The notes beneath the pieces were generated by a model. The model did not search any database. It saw only the letters and a list, made by a program, of their open reading frames with translations, and was not told the origin of the DNA. DNA of 64,000 bases from Hsuehochloa calcarea. Taxonomy: Eukaryota; Streptophyta; Magnoliopsida; Poales; Poaceae. The stretch's first letter is position 1; each line of letters opens with the position of its first letter. The translations under genes were made by a program, and so were the position numbers. The stretch spans positions 24,729,232 through 24,793,231 of the forward strand of contig CM070599.1 of the NCBI GenBank assembly GCA_036346395.1, in the 5' to 3' direction. This document shows, piece after piece, positions 44,600 through 53,890 of the stretch.

Positions 44600-45290
44600 T
44601 TACATGACGGCGCAGGCGCCGTAGGGCGGGCTTTCCTCGCAGATGAGCAGCGGTGGGCACGGCGTGGTCGGCGGCTGGTACGGCGGGCAGGAGCAGCAGT
44701 GGCACGACGGCCACGCCGTGCATCCACACGTTGGCGATTTCGGCGGCTCCGGGCATGTCTTCGGTGGTGTCGGTGGCGGTTTCGGCGGCTCCGGGCATGT
44801 CTTCGGTGGCGCCGGGTGGTGTGTCGGCTTGGAGTGGCACTCGCAGTACGGAGTGGGGCAGCCGCACGGCGGGCACGTCGAGGTGTACTGCGGATATGGG
44901 TACGGGTACGGGTACGGGTACGGGTAGTACGACGGGGCTGGCTTGGGCTTCTCCTTCTTATCCTTCTCCTCCTCCTTCTTCTTTTCCGGCTTGGCGACCT
45001 CGATGTTCTTGATGATCTTGCCGGCCTTGCACCAGAGCTTGCAGTAGAGCTTCTCGGCGTCGAACGGCCCCGACACGAGCACCTTATCCTTCTCGTACAC
45101 GATCTTTTCGATGACGAACTCACCTCGATCTGCACTCGAATGCACCCAAAACTTGCGACCATGAGGAAAGAAACGGAGCAGAAGATGAGCTACGGTAGTA
45201 GTTAGTACCATGGAGGCAGCAGAGGATCTTCTGGATCTTGGAGCTGCAGCGGCAGCATTCCGGGTCCACCGTGATGATCAACGTCGGCAT
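44600..45290 (-). CDS. Pi21-like heavy-metal-associated isoprenylated plant protein (HIPP)
   Basis: Two coding exons, 45290-45209 and 45129-44600, joined over a 79 bp intron with GT...AG ends, give a 203-residue protein. Residues 1-73 form an HMA fold (MPTLIITVDPECCRC...), with Cys12, Cys13 and Cys15 at the metal-loop position, then FVIEKIVYEKDKVLVSGPFD and KLWCKAGKIIKNIEVAK. A lysine/glutamate-rich linker follows (about 75-92), then a proline-tyrosine run (PYPYP repeated), then a Pro/Cys-rich tail. The last four residues, CAVM, form a CaaX box, which in this family is farnesylated and tethers the protein to membranes. The layout matches rice Pi21-type proteins. Metal binding and any role in disease response are inferred from the family. 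Start chosen at the first ATG after the upstream intron. Confidence 0.88.
45130..45208 (-). other. Intron of the HIPP gene
   Basis: Minus strand GTACTAACTACTACC...TTCGAGTGCAG. Removing it joins CCTCCATG to ATCGAGGTG in frame within the HMA domain, at the position where Pi21-like genes are normally interrupted. Confidence 0.8.
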
Positions 45291-45294
45291 CGAT

Positions 45295-45520
45295 CTGCAC
45301 ACAAGAATGCACATATTGTGGCACGAACAAATATGATCAAACCGCAAGCAACAACACGAACGCACGCATGTGAATGTGAATGTTTTAGAACTACATAACA
45401 TCTCTCCTCTATAGATCATGCATGTTGCATGACCGATCATCCTCATCTAAAGTAACGAAGTGCTAGCTTGACCGTGTAGCATGTCCATGCAAGTTTCTGC
45501 ATTTTCTTTGCGATCAGTAC
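45295..45520 (-). other. Probable 5' UTR intron of the HIPP gene
   Basis: A donor CGCAAAG|GTACTGATC (ends at 45519-45520) and an acceptor TTGTGTGCAG|ATCG (45295-45296) bracket 226 bp, and the ATG follows four bases after the acceptor. The upstream exon contains no ATG between the TATA box and the donor. Confidence 0.6.
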
Positions 45521-45589
45521 CTTTGCGATTCAGAAGCAGCGCAGGAGCTGAGTCGGCAGGAGAGCAAGATAAAGTGTAGGCCTGCAGGG

Positions 45590-45650
45590 GGGGTAGCTGG
45601 CTGATCGGCGAGGCGGGTCTTATATTTGTCGTCTGACCATGACGCGCCAG
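45590..45650 (-). promoter_or_regulatory. Promoter of the HIPP gene
   Basis: The minus strand carries AATATAAGACC near 45622-45630, a TATA-box-like site about 100 bases upstream of the presumed 5' UTR donor. Transcription would begin near 45595. A TGGTCAGACGAC segment lies just upstream. No transposon separates the promoter from the gene. Confidence 0.6.
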
Positions 45651-45699
45651 GGCAGACAGAGACAACCAGCGAAACATTTGGTGCTGGGATCACGTCTGG

Positions 45700-46582
45700 G
45701 CTGTTCGGGCATTGAATTATTGAATGCCGTTTGAAATAAACCAGGTGCAGTGCATCTCAACGCGAGAAAGATGGCGAGCGAGCGCCTGAATTTGGTGCCG
45801 GATCACATCCCAATGGTTGGGCATTTTTAATGCTACTGCTGCTCTGCATGGAGCGACCTAAGATAGCTACGACGTCAAAGAGTGGCGATGGACGGATAGC
45901 GAGTCCGGCAAGGACGTGGCCAGTGCCCTCTCGATTGCTTTTTCTTCAAGAAGTCTGTTAGATCATGTGCCTAAGTCTAAAATAATTTAGTTGATGAATA
46001 ATTAACATTGTTGCTTACTGATGTTATTTGCAGCGTGTGGCGTGTGTGTGGACTTACGTCGGTTAAGTTATGAAGAATTTGTGTCGGGAAAATATATTGC
46101 TTTAATTTTTGCATATGCATGGCAACTTAGAGGCGATCATGGTCTACGGCAAGGACCGAGAGATTGCTTAGTGTAAGTCATGATCCAGAAGGTCGAGGAT
46201 GCTAGAGGAGACGAGTGACTCGAGTTGGAGCGTATGAAGATCAAAGATGGATGATGCGTGTTATGGCTACAGAGGTACGGTTTGAAGGCTACGACACGTA
46301 ACAATTTTAGGGTATTCCAAATTAGAAAACCGAGAAAAATTAGAAAATCCTTGTTTGTTGGGACTGGTTTGATTTTTTGTAAACGTGCGTTAAGTTTACG
46401 TGAGGCGTGAGGATTAGGTCCGGCGACTCCTAGGGGTTTTCGTGCGGCTGTTCACGGCAGGAAACTGAGAAGCGCTGGCGGCTGGGAAAAATAGAAGTGC
46501 TCTCGGCAGGAATTTGGCTAAGGGTTTGTGCCGGTTGTATAACACAGAATTTTAAACGAGAGTTGATTGCTGCTGGTGGCTG
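45700..46582. other. Intergenic DNA upstream of the HIPP gene
   Basis: No gene or element recognised. It contains mixed-composition single-copy-looking sequence up to the Mutator-like element. Confidence 0.45.
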
Positions 46583-46591
46583 CTATATATA

Positions 46592-47203
46592 GAATTCTAG
46601 ACTATTTTAGCCCCGTTGCGTAACAAAAATTTCAAAAATAGCCCCTATAATTCTGAAATTCCCAAAATGGCCCCCTCCCTGTACTTGCTGCCGTCCCCGG
46701 GGGCAGCACCTGGGCCAAAAAAAAATAATTTTTTTAAAAAAATAATAAATAATATTTGTGACGATTTTTTAAATATATAAAATGAGCTCAAACAATTATA
46801 AAAATTTTTGTTGAGCCTCCTGGGATAGTGTGTCTGCTTTGTGTAATTTTTTTGAAATTTTATGCGTTCTTATTTGTTCTCCAAAATTATTTAAAGTCTA
46901 ATGTATGTAGGAATTTTATAATATAGCCAATGAGGTCCAAAAAGTATGAATTTTTTTTGACAGACTCCCTACACAGTAGACTTGATTTTGTAAATTTTAC
47001 ATAATTTTATATACCCTAAAATTGTCTCGACAAATTCAGGGTTTAGATCTCAAAAATTAGGACGAGACGTTTCGGAAATTAGGGTTTCATGATTTCATGT
47101 GACTTGAAATGTGCGAAGTTTGGTACGACATGACTACTCTTGGCCGCTATGGTTCTTGATCATATTTTTTCTGTACGGTGGAGTTAAAGCAGAGTACAGA
47201 TAT
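46592..47203 (+). repeat. Left terminal inverted repeat of the MULE
   Basis: Reverse complement of 49750-50321. It includes a poly-A/T rich part near 46718-46760 that differs between the two ends. Confidence 0.85.
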
Positions 47204-47309
47204 CTCATTCTTTGGTGTCATTTTAAGGGCATATCTGAATAAGATTTTCTGACATCTCAATTCAATTGCAGACAAACGAGGAGAGGGCGGAGGAGCGACG
47301 ATTGGAGGC

Positions 47310-47722
47310 AGACGTAGCAGCCGTGGAAGGCGCTGTGGACCGAGAGGGTTACGACGGACGTGGTGCAGGAGCTTCGCGGCTACGCCATCCAGACGTACGC
47401 TACGTACTTGCGGTGGTACGTTCCGCGCACTAGGTGGAGGCTTACTTGGCCAGTGCCGCAGCGTCCAGTGGATGCCATGCACGACGACATCGTACTAGCT
47501 GGTCCGGACTGTCACCAGGCGGCCCGCCTCGACGAGACGGTAAAATATTCTTCGCATAATTTTCGTCTGACAACACTTTTCGCACTTACTATCGGTTTCT
47601 TGCAGTACTACCGCTTGGAGCGTATCCAGCGTGAGAGTGCTGAAGCTCTACGCCGTGAAAACAACAGCACCTTTGATTGTCTCCTAGGCGTGATGCGTAC
47701 CATAGGCGAGGACTACGATTAG
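47310..47722 (+). CDS. Plant-mobile-domain-like C-terminal exons in the MULE
   Basis: The plus-strand frame reads PWKALWTERVTTDVVQELRG then YLRWYVPRTRWRLTWPVPQR up to 47539. A 66 bp intron with GTAAAA...TTGCAG follows, and the second exon (47606-47722) reads YYRLERIQRESAEALRRENN and ends IGEDYD with a TAG. The joined frame is in phase. ELRGY...YL.WY.PRTR is the pattern found at the end of plant mobile domain proteins, which grass Mutator-like elements often carry. The N-terminal part of the domain is missing upstream, where a splice acceptor lies (TTGCAG, about 47270). Function is unknown. Confidence 0.55.
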
Positions 47723-47733
47723 ATCCATAACTT

Positions 47734-48254
47734 ATGATCGCCACAGCGACGTTCACGCACAGCATCGCGTACACGGAGGGCACCCTCCACCACCTCCACC
47801 CTCGGCACCCATGTCGGCACCGCCCTCCACACGTCGACCCTGACTCACCGCAGCGCGGGGACGAAGGGTTCGGCTCATTGACGCACGGCGTTCAATCACA
47901 CCTGCGGGAGCATGACCAGTGGTTCGGTGACACGTACGGCTCAGACTGGCCAGAAGGATCCTCCTCCACACAACAGCCTACTCATGTACGTGTGAATGTA
48001 GTTACACCGATTTTTCTGTTGCACAAAACCAATTACTAACTCACCCCCTACCCTTCCCGCAGGAAGAGCACCAGTGGGTTAACGATATGCTCATGCCTCA
48101 GCCGGACCCCCACGATGAGATCACCCCAGATTCGCCTCCCAGGCAGGGCCCCTACTACGGCCTTCGAGACGTACGCCGCTCCCCGGACAGGTCACCTTCT
48201 CTGAGGATCAACTACGCCGTCCCGGCAAGCGACACGACGATGCGCCCTAACTAA
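47734..48254 (+). CDS. Unrecognised two-exon ORF in the MULE
   Basis: An ATG at 47734 opens 84 codons to a GT donor at 47986. Exon 2 (48063-48254) follows TTCCCGCAG in phase and ends at TAA, giving 147 residues. The protein is rich in His, Pro, Asp and Ser, with FGSLTHGVQSHLREHDQWFG and PQPDPHDEITPDSPPRQGPY. It starts 12 bases after the previous stop and may be the C-terminal continuation of the same transposon gene with altered splicing. It is hydrophilic with no domain I recognise. Confidence 0.45.
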
Positions 48255-48592
48255 TGTCATGGTCGTGTAAAACTTGTTATGTAATGTCATTGTGCATTCC
48301 GCCTTTGTGATTTATGTAATGTCCCTGTGCATTACGATACTGTGATTTATGTACGCAAAATGTTCTCCGAAATATTTAGTACAAATGACAACTCTACTTC
48401 CCGATTTTCACTTACTAAACCTTAAAAATATAACGCAATGCTGCCCCACGATCCCTCCTCGGCCCCGCTACCTCGCGGATGTGAATTTTCTTCAACAAAA
48501 TTACAATTTACCCGCAGGCTATATATATGCATGATTTGGCTTCCATTGCCCTCACTCTTCGCTTCCTCTTCTTTCTTCCAGTCTTAAACGGG

Positions 48593-49094
48593 ATGTCTAC
48601 GGCCTCATCAAACTTCCGAGTGAGCAGGCAATTAGAAACACTACGGCAGCACTTGGTTTGCCCTTGTTGCAGGGATCCAGTGAATGTGTTTACCTCTCAT
48701 ACGCCAACGAATCCATCCCGAGTGTTCATGAAGTGTTCAAATCTTACAGTAACTTGTGCCTGATCATCCCCAATAAACTTCTTTCCAAATAGCATGTTTT
48801 TTCACTTGCAGTTGCAATTATTTTTACAGAACACAACATGTCGGTTACGGTGTAATGATGAAGGTGTGCGGAGGTTCGAGACATTACAATGCAAATTGCT
48901 GCCTTGCAAGAGGACACCCGTTTGCTGCATTTCGTCAAGTGTCTCAACCATCGGATCAACCGATGGAAAATAAAAATAATATTCTTAAAAGACTGGATGG
49001 AAGGATAGAAAGGGTTGAGAAAATACTTCAGAAATTAGTTAACATAGCTAGTTTGGCAGTTTTTCTTCTATTATTTATTGTTCTTGCCAAGTAG
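48593..49094 (+). pseudogene. Zinc-finger-like plus tail-anchor ORF in the MULE (frame break)
   Basis: Exon 1 (48593-48748) encodes RQHLVCPCCRDPVNVFTSHT and NPSRVFMKCSN before a GTAACT donor. A downstream frame from about 48813 reads CNYFYRTQHVGYG, a charged coiled-coil (KRLDGRIERVEKILQKLV) and a hydrophobic C-terminus (IASLAVFLLLFIVLAK) ending TAG at 49092-49094. C..C...T..NPSR.F..C.....CNYF resembles the GRF zinc finger, and many plant GRF-type proteins end in a coiled coil and a membrane anchor. Splicing from the first donor to the acceptor at 48811 gives the wrong phase for this second part, so either an unseen splice site is used or one base has been lost. Confidence 0.5.
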
Positions 49095-49476
49095 AAGTTC
49101 AGTTTTAATAAGATTGTAATATCCACTCTTTATCTATAGATCCATGCACTACGTGATGTATGCCTTTGCGGCGTTGTTGTACTCGTTTGTATCATGTATG
49201 CCTCTATCTAATTCCGTTATTAATACTTTGCGTGCGAATTAATCAAACCCTAATTTCCAAATCCTACATTCCAAATATTTTAGACCTAAATCTGTAATAT
49301 TGCAGACAATTTCAGAATACTTAGTTTTCGCAATGGCAAGACCGCATGACTTATCTTGCAAAGTAGGACGTGACCACCATCTGCAAAGTAAGACGTGACA
49401 ACACACTGCCTCGGAGCCGCTATGTGGCTACCGCAAGTGGATCGACCTAGAGATTAGCCGTAGTAGGTATGCGTAC

Positions 49477-49674
49477 TTACATGGTCCAGAAGCTCGTGTC
49501 GCAAGTTACCGTAGTAGTAGCGTCCATGACTAAAGCGATTAGCCAAACCATCATGCCATGTGACCACATGTAACGTGCTTCTGTCCGCGCGCGGACTGCA
49601 ATGTAGTTCTGATGTTGTGCCTCCGCTGAGCCATCAAAGTATGCCTCTTCTGGTGGAATTCTAGAGATAACCAT
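49477..49674 (-). CDS. Unrecognised 65-codon ORF in the MULE
   Basis: Minus-strand frame with PPEEAYFDGSAEAQHQNYIA and a hydrophobic middle (MMVWLIALVMDATTTV), ending TAA. A TCTCTAG acceptor lies just before the coherent part (ISRIPPEE), so it may be a last exon. It points against the other ORFs of the element. No family recognised. Confidence 0.3.
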   Translation of the reverse strand: MVISRIPPEEAYFDGSAEAQHQNYIAVRARTEARYMWSHGMMVWLIALVMDATTTVTCDTSFWTM

Positions 49675-49749
49675 TCACATCGACATCTATTATTCTATGT
49701 TTTAGGGCTTCTCCGTAATCGGAACGTTCTCAGCCCCTTCAGTTAAGTT

Positions 49750-50319
49750 AATATCTGTACTCTGCTTTAACTCCACCGTACAGAAGAAATGTGATCAAGA
49801 ACCATAGCGGCCAAGAGTAGTCATGTCGTACCAAACTTCGCACATTTCAAGTCATATGAAATCATGAAACCCTAATTTCCGAAACGTCTCGTCCTAATTT
49901 TTGAGACCTAAACCCTGAATTTGTCGAGATAATTTCAGAGTATATAACATTTACACAATCAAGTCCACTGTGTAGGGAGTCTGTCAAAAAAAATTCATAA
50001 TTTTTGATCCTCATTTGCTATATTATAAAATTTCTACATACATTAGACTTTAAAGAATTTTGGAGAACAAATAAGAATGCATAAAATTTCAAAAAAATGA
50101 CACAAGCAGACACACTATCCCAGGAGGCTCCACAAAAAATTTCATAATTGTTTGAGCTCATTTTGTATATTTAAAAATCGTCTAACAAATATTATTAATT
50201 ATTTTTCAGCACCAGGACGGCAGCAAGTACGGAGAGGGGGTCATTTTGGGAATTTTAGAATTATAAAAGCTATTTTTAAAAATTTTATTGCACAACGGGA
50301 CTAAAATAGTTCAAACTTC

Positions 50320-50321
<2 letters not shown>
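49750..50321 (-). repeat. Right terminal inverted repeat of the MULE
   Basis: Pairs with 46592-47203. Confidence 0.85.

Positions 50322-50356
<35 letters not shown>
50322..50356. repeat. (TA)n microsatellite beside the MULE end
   Basis: About 17 TA units directly after the element. The left flank has only CTATATATA, so the expansion is on one side only. Confidence 0.95.
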
Positions 50357-50358
<2 letters not shown>

Positions 50359-50842
50359 TGGGTTTTGTAGATTATTTAACGTCAGAGATGTGCGGCTGTT
50401 TTCTTTCCTCTGTACGTGATTAGTGCTGGACAGATGCTGAGGGGATTGGGTGCTAGCGAGGTTTGAGTTTTCATGTACGTGTGAAAGCTGTCGGCAGGAG
50501 GTGAGGAAAAAACAAGGGTTGGTGCTGTACGCGGATTGGGTGAGATGTGATAGGGAGCTTGTAGCGGCTGTCTTTTTTTTCTCTCTCGTGAGATTTTGTG
50601 AGAAGAGAGAGGTGCTAGCAGCGGCTGGTTTTTCTCTCGGGAGATCAGGTGCTAGCAGCGGCAGTAAACTGGCAGCGGCAGGAAATCTGCTAGACGTGTG
50701 ATTTTTGGTGTGAGATTAGGAGCGGAGGCTGGATCAGTCCACGGCCAAGTTATAAATCAGTCTACGGCCAAGTTATAATCTACAGTTGATGTTTTCCCTA
50801 CTGCTGTTGAGGCCTAAGTATTAGCGAAAAATCTTCTACGAT

Positions 50843-50876
<34 letters not shown>

Positions 50877-51362
50877 ATTATCGTCAACGATTCTACAGTC
50901 TTTCGGGTATAGGTTAGCTAGAAAGCTAGAGGCAGTCCTACGGCTAGTGTTTCCGTCCAAGGAGCAAGAAGACGGATGAACGCTTGGCTGGTGCGATCGA
51001 ATTATTAGTAGCGTCGTACTGAAGCATGACCGCTTTGTGCAAGCTTATCCGTTGGCAGAATCGCTTCTGCCTTGCTTCTATTAATTTAATATATGGCCTC
51101 CGACTGTGAGGGTGATGGATCCGTAAGTAAGTATAGTACTGCGTAGAGGTGCCATGGGAAACATGCTTGAAGTTAGCACTAATCATCAGCTTGCATTTAG
51201 TACTTATTGTCCTAGTTGTCCCAGTTTATTAGTCGTCTTTTGGCACGTTTGATTTATGGTACTGCTGCATAGGGAGTGAGTACCATGAAAAATTTTAGGA
51301 CTTTATATCATGTGCAATGAATCTCATCCTCTTCGACCCTTCGACCCTTCTCCCTCTGTATT
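50357..51362. other. Intergenic DNA with (TC)n(TG)n
   Basis: No gene supported; 50450-50701 is open for 83 codons but has no recognisable domain. A (TC)n run at 50842-50865 passes into (TG)n to 50876. GTGCTAGCAGCGGC motifs near 50610-50670 are short repeats. Confidence 0.45.
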
Positions 51363-51760
51363 AGGGGTGAAAATAGATTGAATACGAATTTAATAGCGAT
51401 GAAATCATATTCATATTCGTATTTTTAAACCAATCCGAATTCGAATATGCTCGAATATGAATCGAGTGTTGTAACAAATACGAATTCTCGATCGGATCCG
51501 GATATCCTCATAACTTATGTCATGTGAAAATATTAGTGACGCTTTATCCTTGTACAATACACTTAATTATTCTAATATATTTATTTCACCTAAAGGAACA
51601 TGAATTCACATTGAGTTGGATGAGAATTTAAATACTAGTACAAATAGGAGAGAAATTGTTAATCGTATGGAAAAAACTATACCCTATTCGTATCCGATGG
51701 AATATGGTAGTTGAATAATATGAATAATTTGTGTTCATTTTTCATCATTGTGTGTAATTC
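51363..51760. mobile_element. Possible hAT-like element
   Basis: Begins TAGGGGTGAAAATAG, like the hAT terminus at 52310, and has the same internal GAATACGAAT and ATTCGAATATG motifs. The right end near 51755 (TTCATTTTTCATCATTG) is only a partial inverse and I found no clean 8 bp duplication. Degenerate or truncated. Confidence 0.4.
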
Positions 51761-52301
51761 ATCATCTCCTCTCCTCCTGCCATCAAACCCTAGCCGCTAC
51801 CTTAATCTCTGCTACTTAAAAAAATGAGTTGGTGGTAGTCCGTTCTCTCCACACTCTCCCATTCCTGTCCCTCTCTACTAACATGTTGATCAAGTTATCA
51901 GCAAACTATCTCCTCGTATCGCTTCCTCCACATCCTTCCCCGCTCTTCTGCTCTGCTATACATTTGAATGAATAGTATGCTTCAGACATGGTAAATGGCT
52001 GTGAAGGGTTATGTTGTAAGCATGTGGGTGTGAAGGGTCATGTTGGGGACTGTGGGCAGAGAAGCATGTCCCACTGGTAGGCGCTGGAATTTTTGGAGAT
52101 GAGGGGGGGGGAGGGGGGCGGCGGCGATTGTCCTGCTGCTCGGGGTAAACATGTGCAAAGATTAGAGAACTACTTCGGTTTGCTGGGGGTTTAAAAATAT
52201 GTAATATTGTTGATTTCGGATCTGATGCAACGTACGAGCACTCTGCTAGTGTTATAAAAACTAGTGTACTGGACCATATACAAAAGGAACGAGCTCCCTT
52301 C
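51761..52301. other. Intergenic DNA, nothing recognised
   Basis: Contains a G-rich run (52103-52127) and two near-identical phrases GTGAAGGGT.ATGTTG about 30 bases apart. No coding support. Confidence 0.4.
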
Positions 52302-52309
52302 CTCTTACC
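52302..52309. repeat. Target-site duplication CTCTTACC (left)
   Basis: Matches CTCTCACC at 52922-52929 with one change. Confidence 0.75.
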
Positions 52310-52921
52310 TAGGGATGGAAACGGATCGAATACAAATCAAACAGTCTCAAATACGAACACGAATCCATATATTTACAACGAATATGAATTCGAACATTCT
52401 CGAATATGAATTCGAATCGAATATGTACTACTCAATTCGGTCGAATGCAAATATCCTACAACTTTTGTGACAAATCTCGGTAGAATAAATTTACGTAACA
52501 TGACTACACGTCTACAGTCTACAGTCTACACGAGTCATAGCAATACCCAACAGTCATAGATTCGGCACCGAATCAAGACCCCGTCGAAACATAAACGCTT
52601 CGGGTAAAAAAAAACGGATAGTATTCGTGTTCATATCCGGGGAAAAAACGGATAGTATTCGTATTCGTATCGGGAAAAAAAATAGATAGTATTTGTATTC
52701 GTTTTTTTCGGATAGTATTCGTTTTTCCGGTTACTATCCGGTTTTTTCCCCGGATACGAATAACACCAAATACAGATACGGATACGGATACAAATACTAT
52801 TCATTTTTTCCCAAATAGTATTCGTTTTTTATTTGAATGCGGATTTTACTTACCACGTTTATGTTCTCTTGTATACAAATATTAGATAAAACGAATTATC
52901 TTTTACCATTTCCCATCCTTA
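52310..52921. mobile_element. hAT-type MITE
   Basis: Left end TAGGGATGGAAACGG and right end (reverse complement) TAAGGATGGGAAATGG. Eight-base flanks CTCTTACC and CTCTCACC. 612 bp, no coding capacity. The interior is crowded with GAATACGAAT/ATTCGTATTCG and CGGATA motifs in both orientations, which can fold back. Confidence 0.82.
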
Positions 52922-52929
52922 CTCTCACC

Positions 52930-53445
52930 ACATAATCTTGCAGTTTGGTCGTATAACCGCTGCTAGCTAGGTCAGCACCTCCCTGGAACCTCACCGCTGC
53001 GCTGAAATCTAAGGTCACCAACTCCGAAATCCTAACTCGTCATAGCGTTGCTGGAGAAAGCTTCACCGCTAACCGCCGGATCCATCGGAGCCGCCGGAGC
53101 GTTATTTAGCAACAACGTTGCCTTGATTTACTGTCACGCTTTATCGTACTCAAGGTAGAAAGCAAATACCGGCCGGCCGGCAGCGCGATCGCCCGCGGAC
53201 GGCACGATCGGCAGTCGGCGCAGCCGAAAACGATGCGTTCGTTAGTGGTGTGTGATCGAAGCATGGATCGAGTTTGGCATGACCGAAGCTATTAAGCAAA
53301 AAGCCGAACGGGGCCTTAGCCTAGCAGCGGTTGGTGCTGCTGCGAGACGGACGGCCGGCTGGGGAGACGAGATCGATCGACAGAGACATTTCGCCGACGG
53401 GCCACCCGCGCACGTACGTGCCATACGTACCTACGTACGCCTCCG
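52930..53445. other. GC-rich region before a B3-like exon
   Basis: Contains the frame MTEAIKQKAERGLSLAAVGA, which could be coding, but I recognise no family. CGTACGTACGTAC-type short repeats lie near 53410-53440. Confidence 0.3.
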
Positions 53446-53754
53446 TTGCCCCGGCCGCATCACTCACGCATGCGGCCCCTACCATGGATGTGTTGTCACC
53501 GTCATCACGTCCGCCGGCGCAGCTCCGAGGAGGAGATCAGACGCGAACTCTTCCTATGCGCAGGATGGACCAACCTGTGTCGCCGTGGCAGAGTGGTACC
53601 TGGGGACACCGTCGTCTTTGAAATCCTCGACACCACGACTGCTAGGATCACTGTTTGGAGTTACGTCCACCCAAAACACATTGCATTTCCCCTCCCACCT
53701 GCAGTTCCCGCAACAAGAGGTATTTCCCTGAGAAATTACAGTCCTTTCGTATAG
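53446..53754 (+). pseudogene. B3 DNA-binding domain fragment
   Basis: The frame contains FLCAGWTNLCRRGRVVPGDT followed by VVFEIL. This is the C-terminal half of a plant B3 domain, where GW..F......L..GD.VVFE packs beside the DNA-contacting strands. The N-terminal half is not visible in frame and no start or promoter can be assigned, so this is a partial or decayed copy of a B3 transcription factor gene. Confidence 0.6.
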
Positions 53755-53890
53755 ATATTTGTCATCCCTCAATGCCCGGCCGTATTTATCAGCTAACCAA
53801 TCTGCAGGAAACCAAGTCCTTTCATATAGATATTTGTCATCCCTCAATGTCCGTATTGTATTTATCAGCTAACCACTCTGCAGGAAACCA
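53740..53890 (+). repeat. ~75 bp tandem duplication next to the B3 fragment
   Basis: AGTCCTTTC.TATAGATATT...TATTTATCAGCTAACCA.TCTGCAGGAAACCAAG occurs twice in succession. Each copy ends TCTGCAG|GAAACC, so the duplication also copied a potential splice acceptor. Confidence 0.88.

Larger units (their letters stand above)
46592..50321 (+). mobile_element. Mutator-like element with ~0.6 kb TIRs and non-transposase cargo
   Basis: The left 612 bp (46592-47203) and the right 572 bp (49750-50321) are reverse complements with moderate divergence. Shared pieces include ACTATTTTAG.CCCGTTG, AATTCCCAAAATG.CCCCCT and TACTTGCTGCCGTCC near the ends, and CGGTGGAGTTAAAGCAGAG near the inner limits. CTATATATA on each side (46583-46591, 50322-50330) could be the 9 bp duplication, but it lies in a TA-repeat, so it is weak. 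No MURA transposase is present. The interior holds plant-mobile-domain-like, zinc-finger-like and other ORFs, so it is non-autonomous or has lost its transposase. Confidence 0.8.

Noticed and set aside
44561..45205. Plus-strand frame of 214 codons opposite the HIPP gene
   Set aside because: It is the antisense shadow of a gene with good splice sites, a family match and a CaaX end.
47753..47971. Minus-strand frames opposite the MULE ORFs
   Set aside because: The plus-strand reading has in-phase introns with good splice sites; the antisense frames do not.
50450..50701. 83-codon ORF with a CTCESC start
   Set aside because: No similarity recognised, flanked by microsatellites, and no splice or promoter support.
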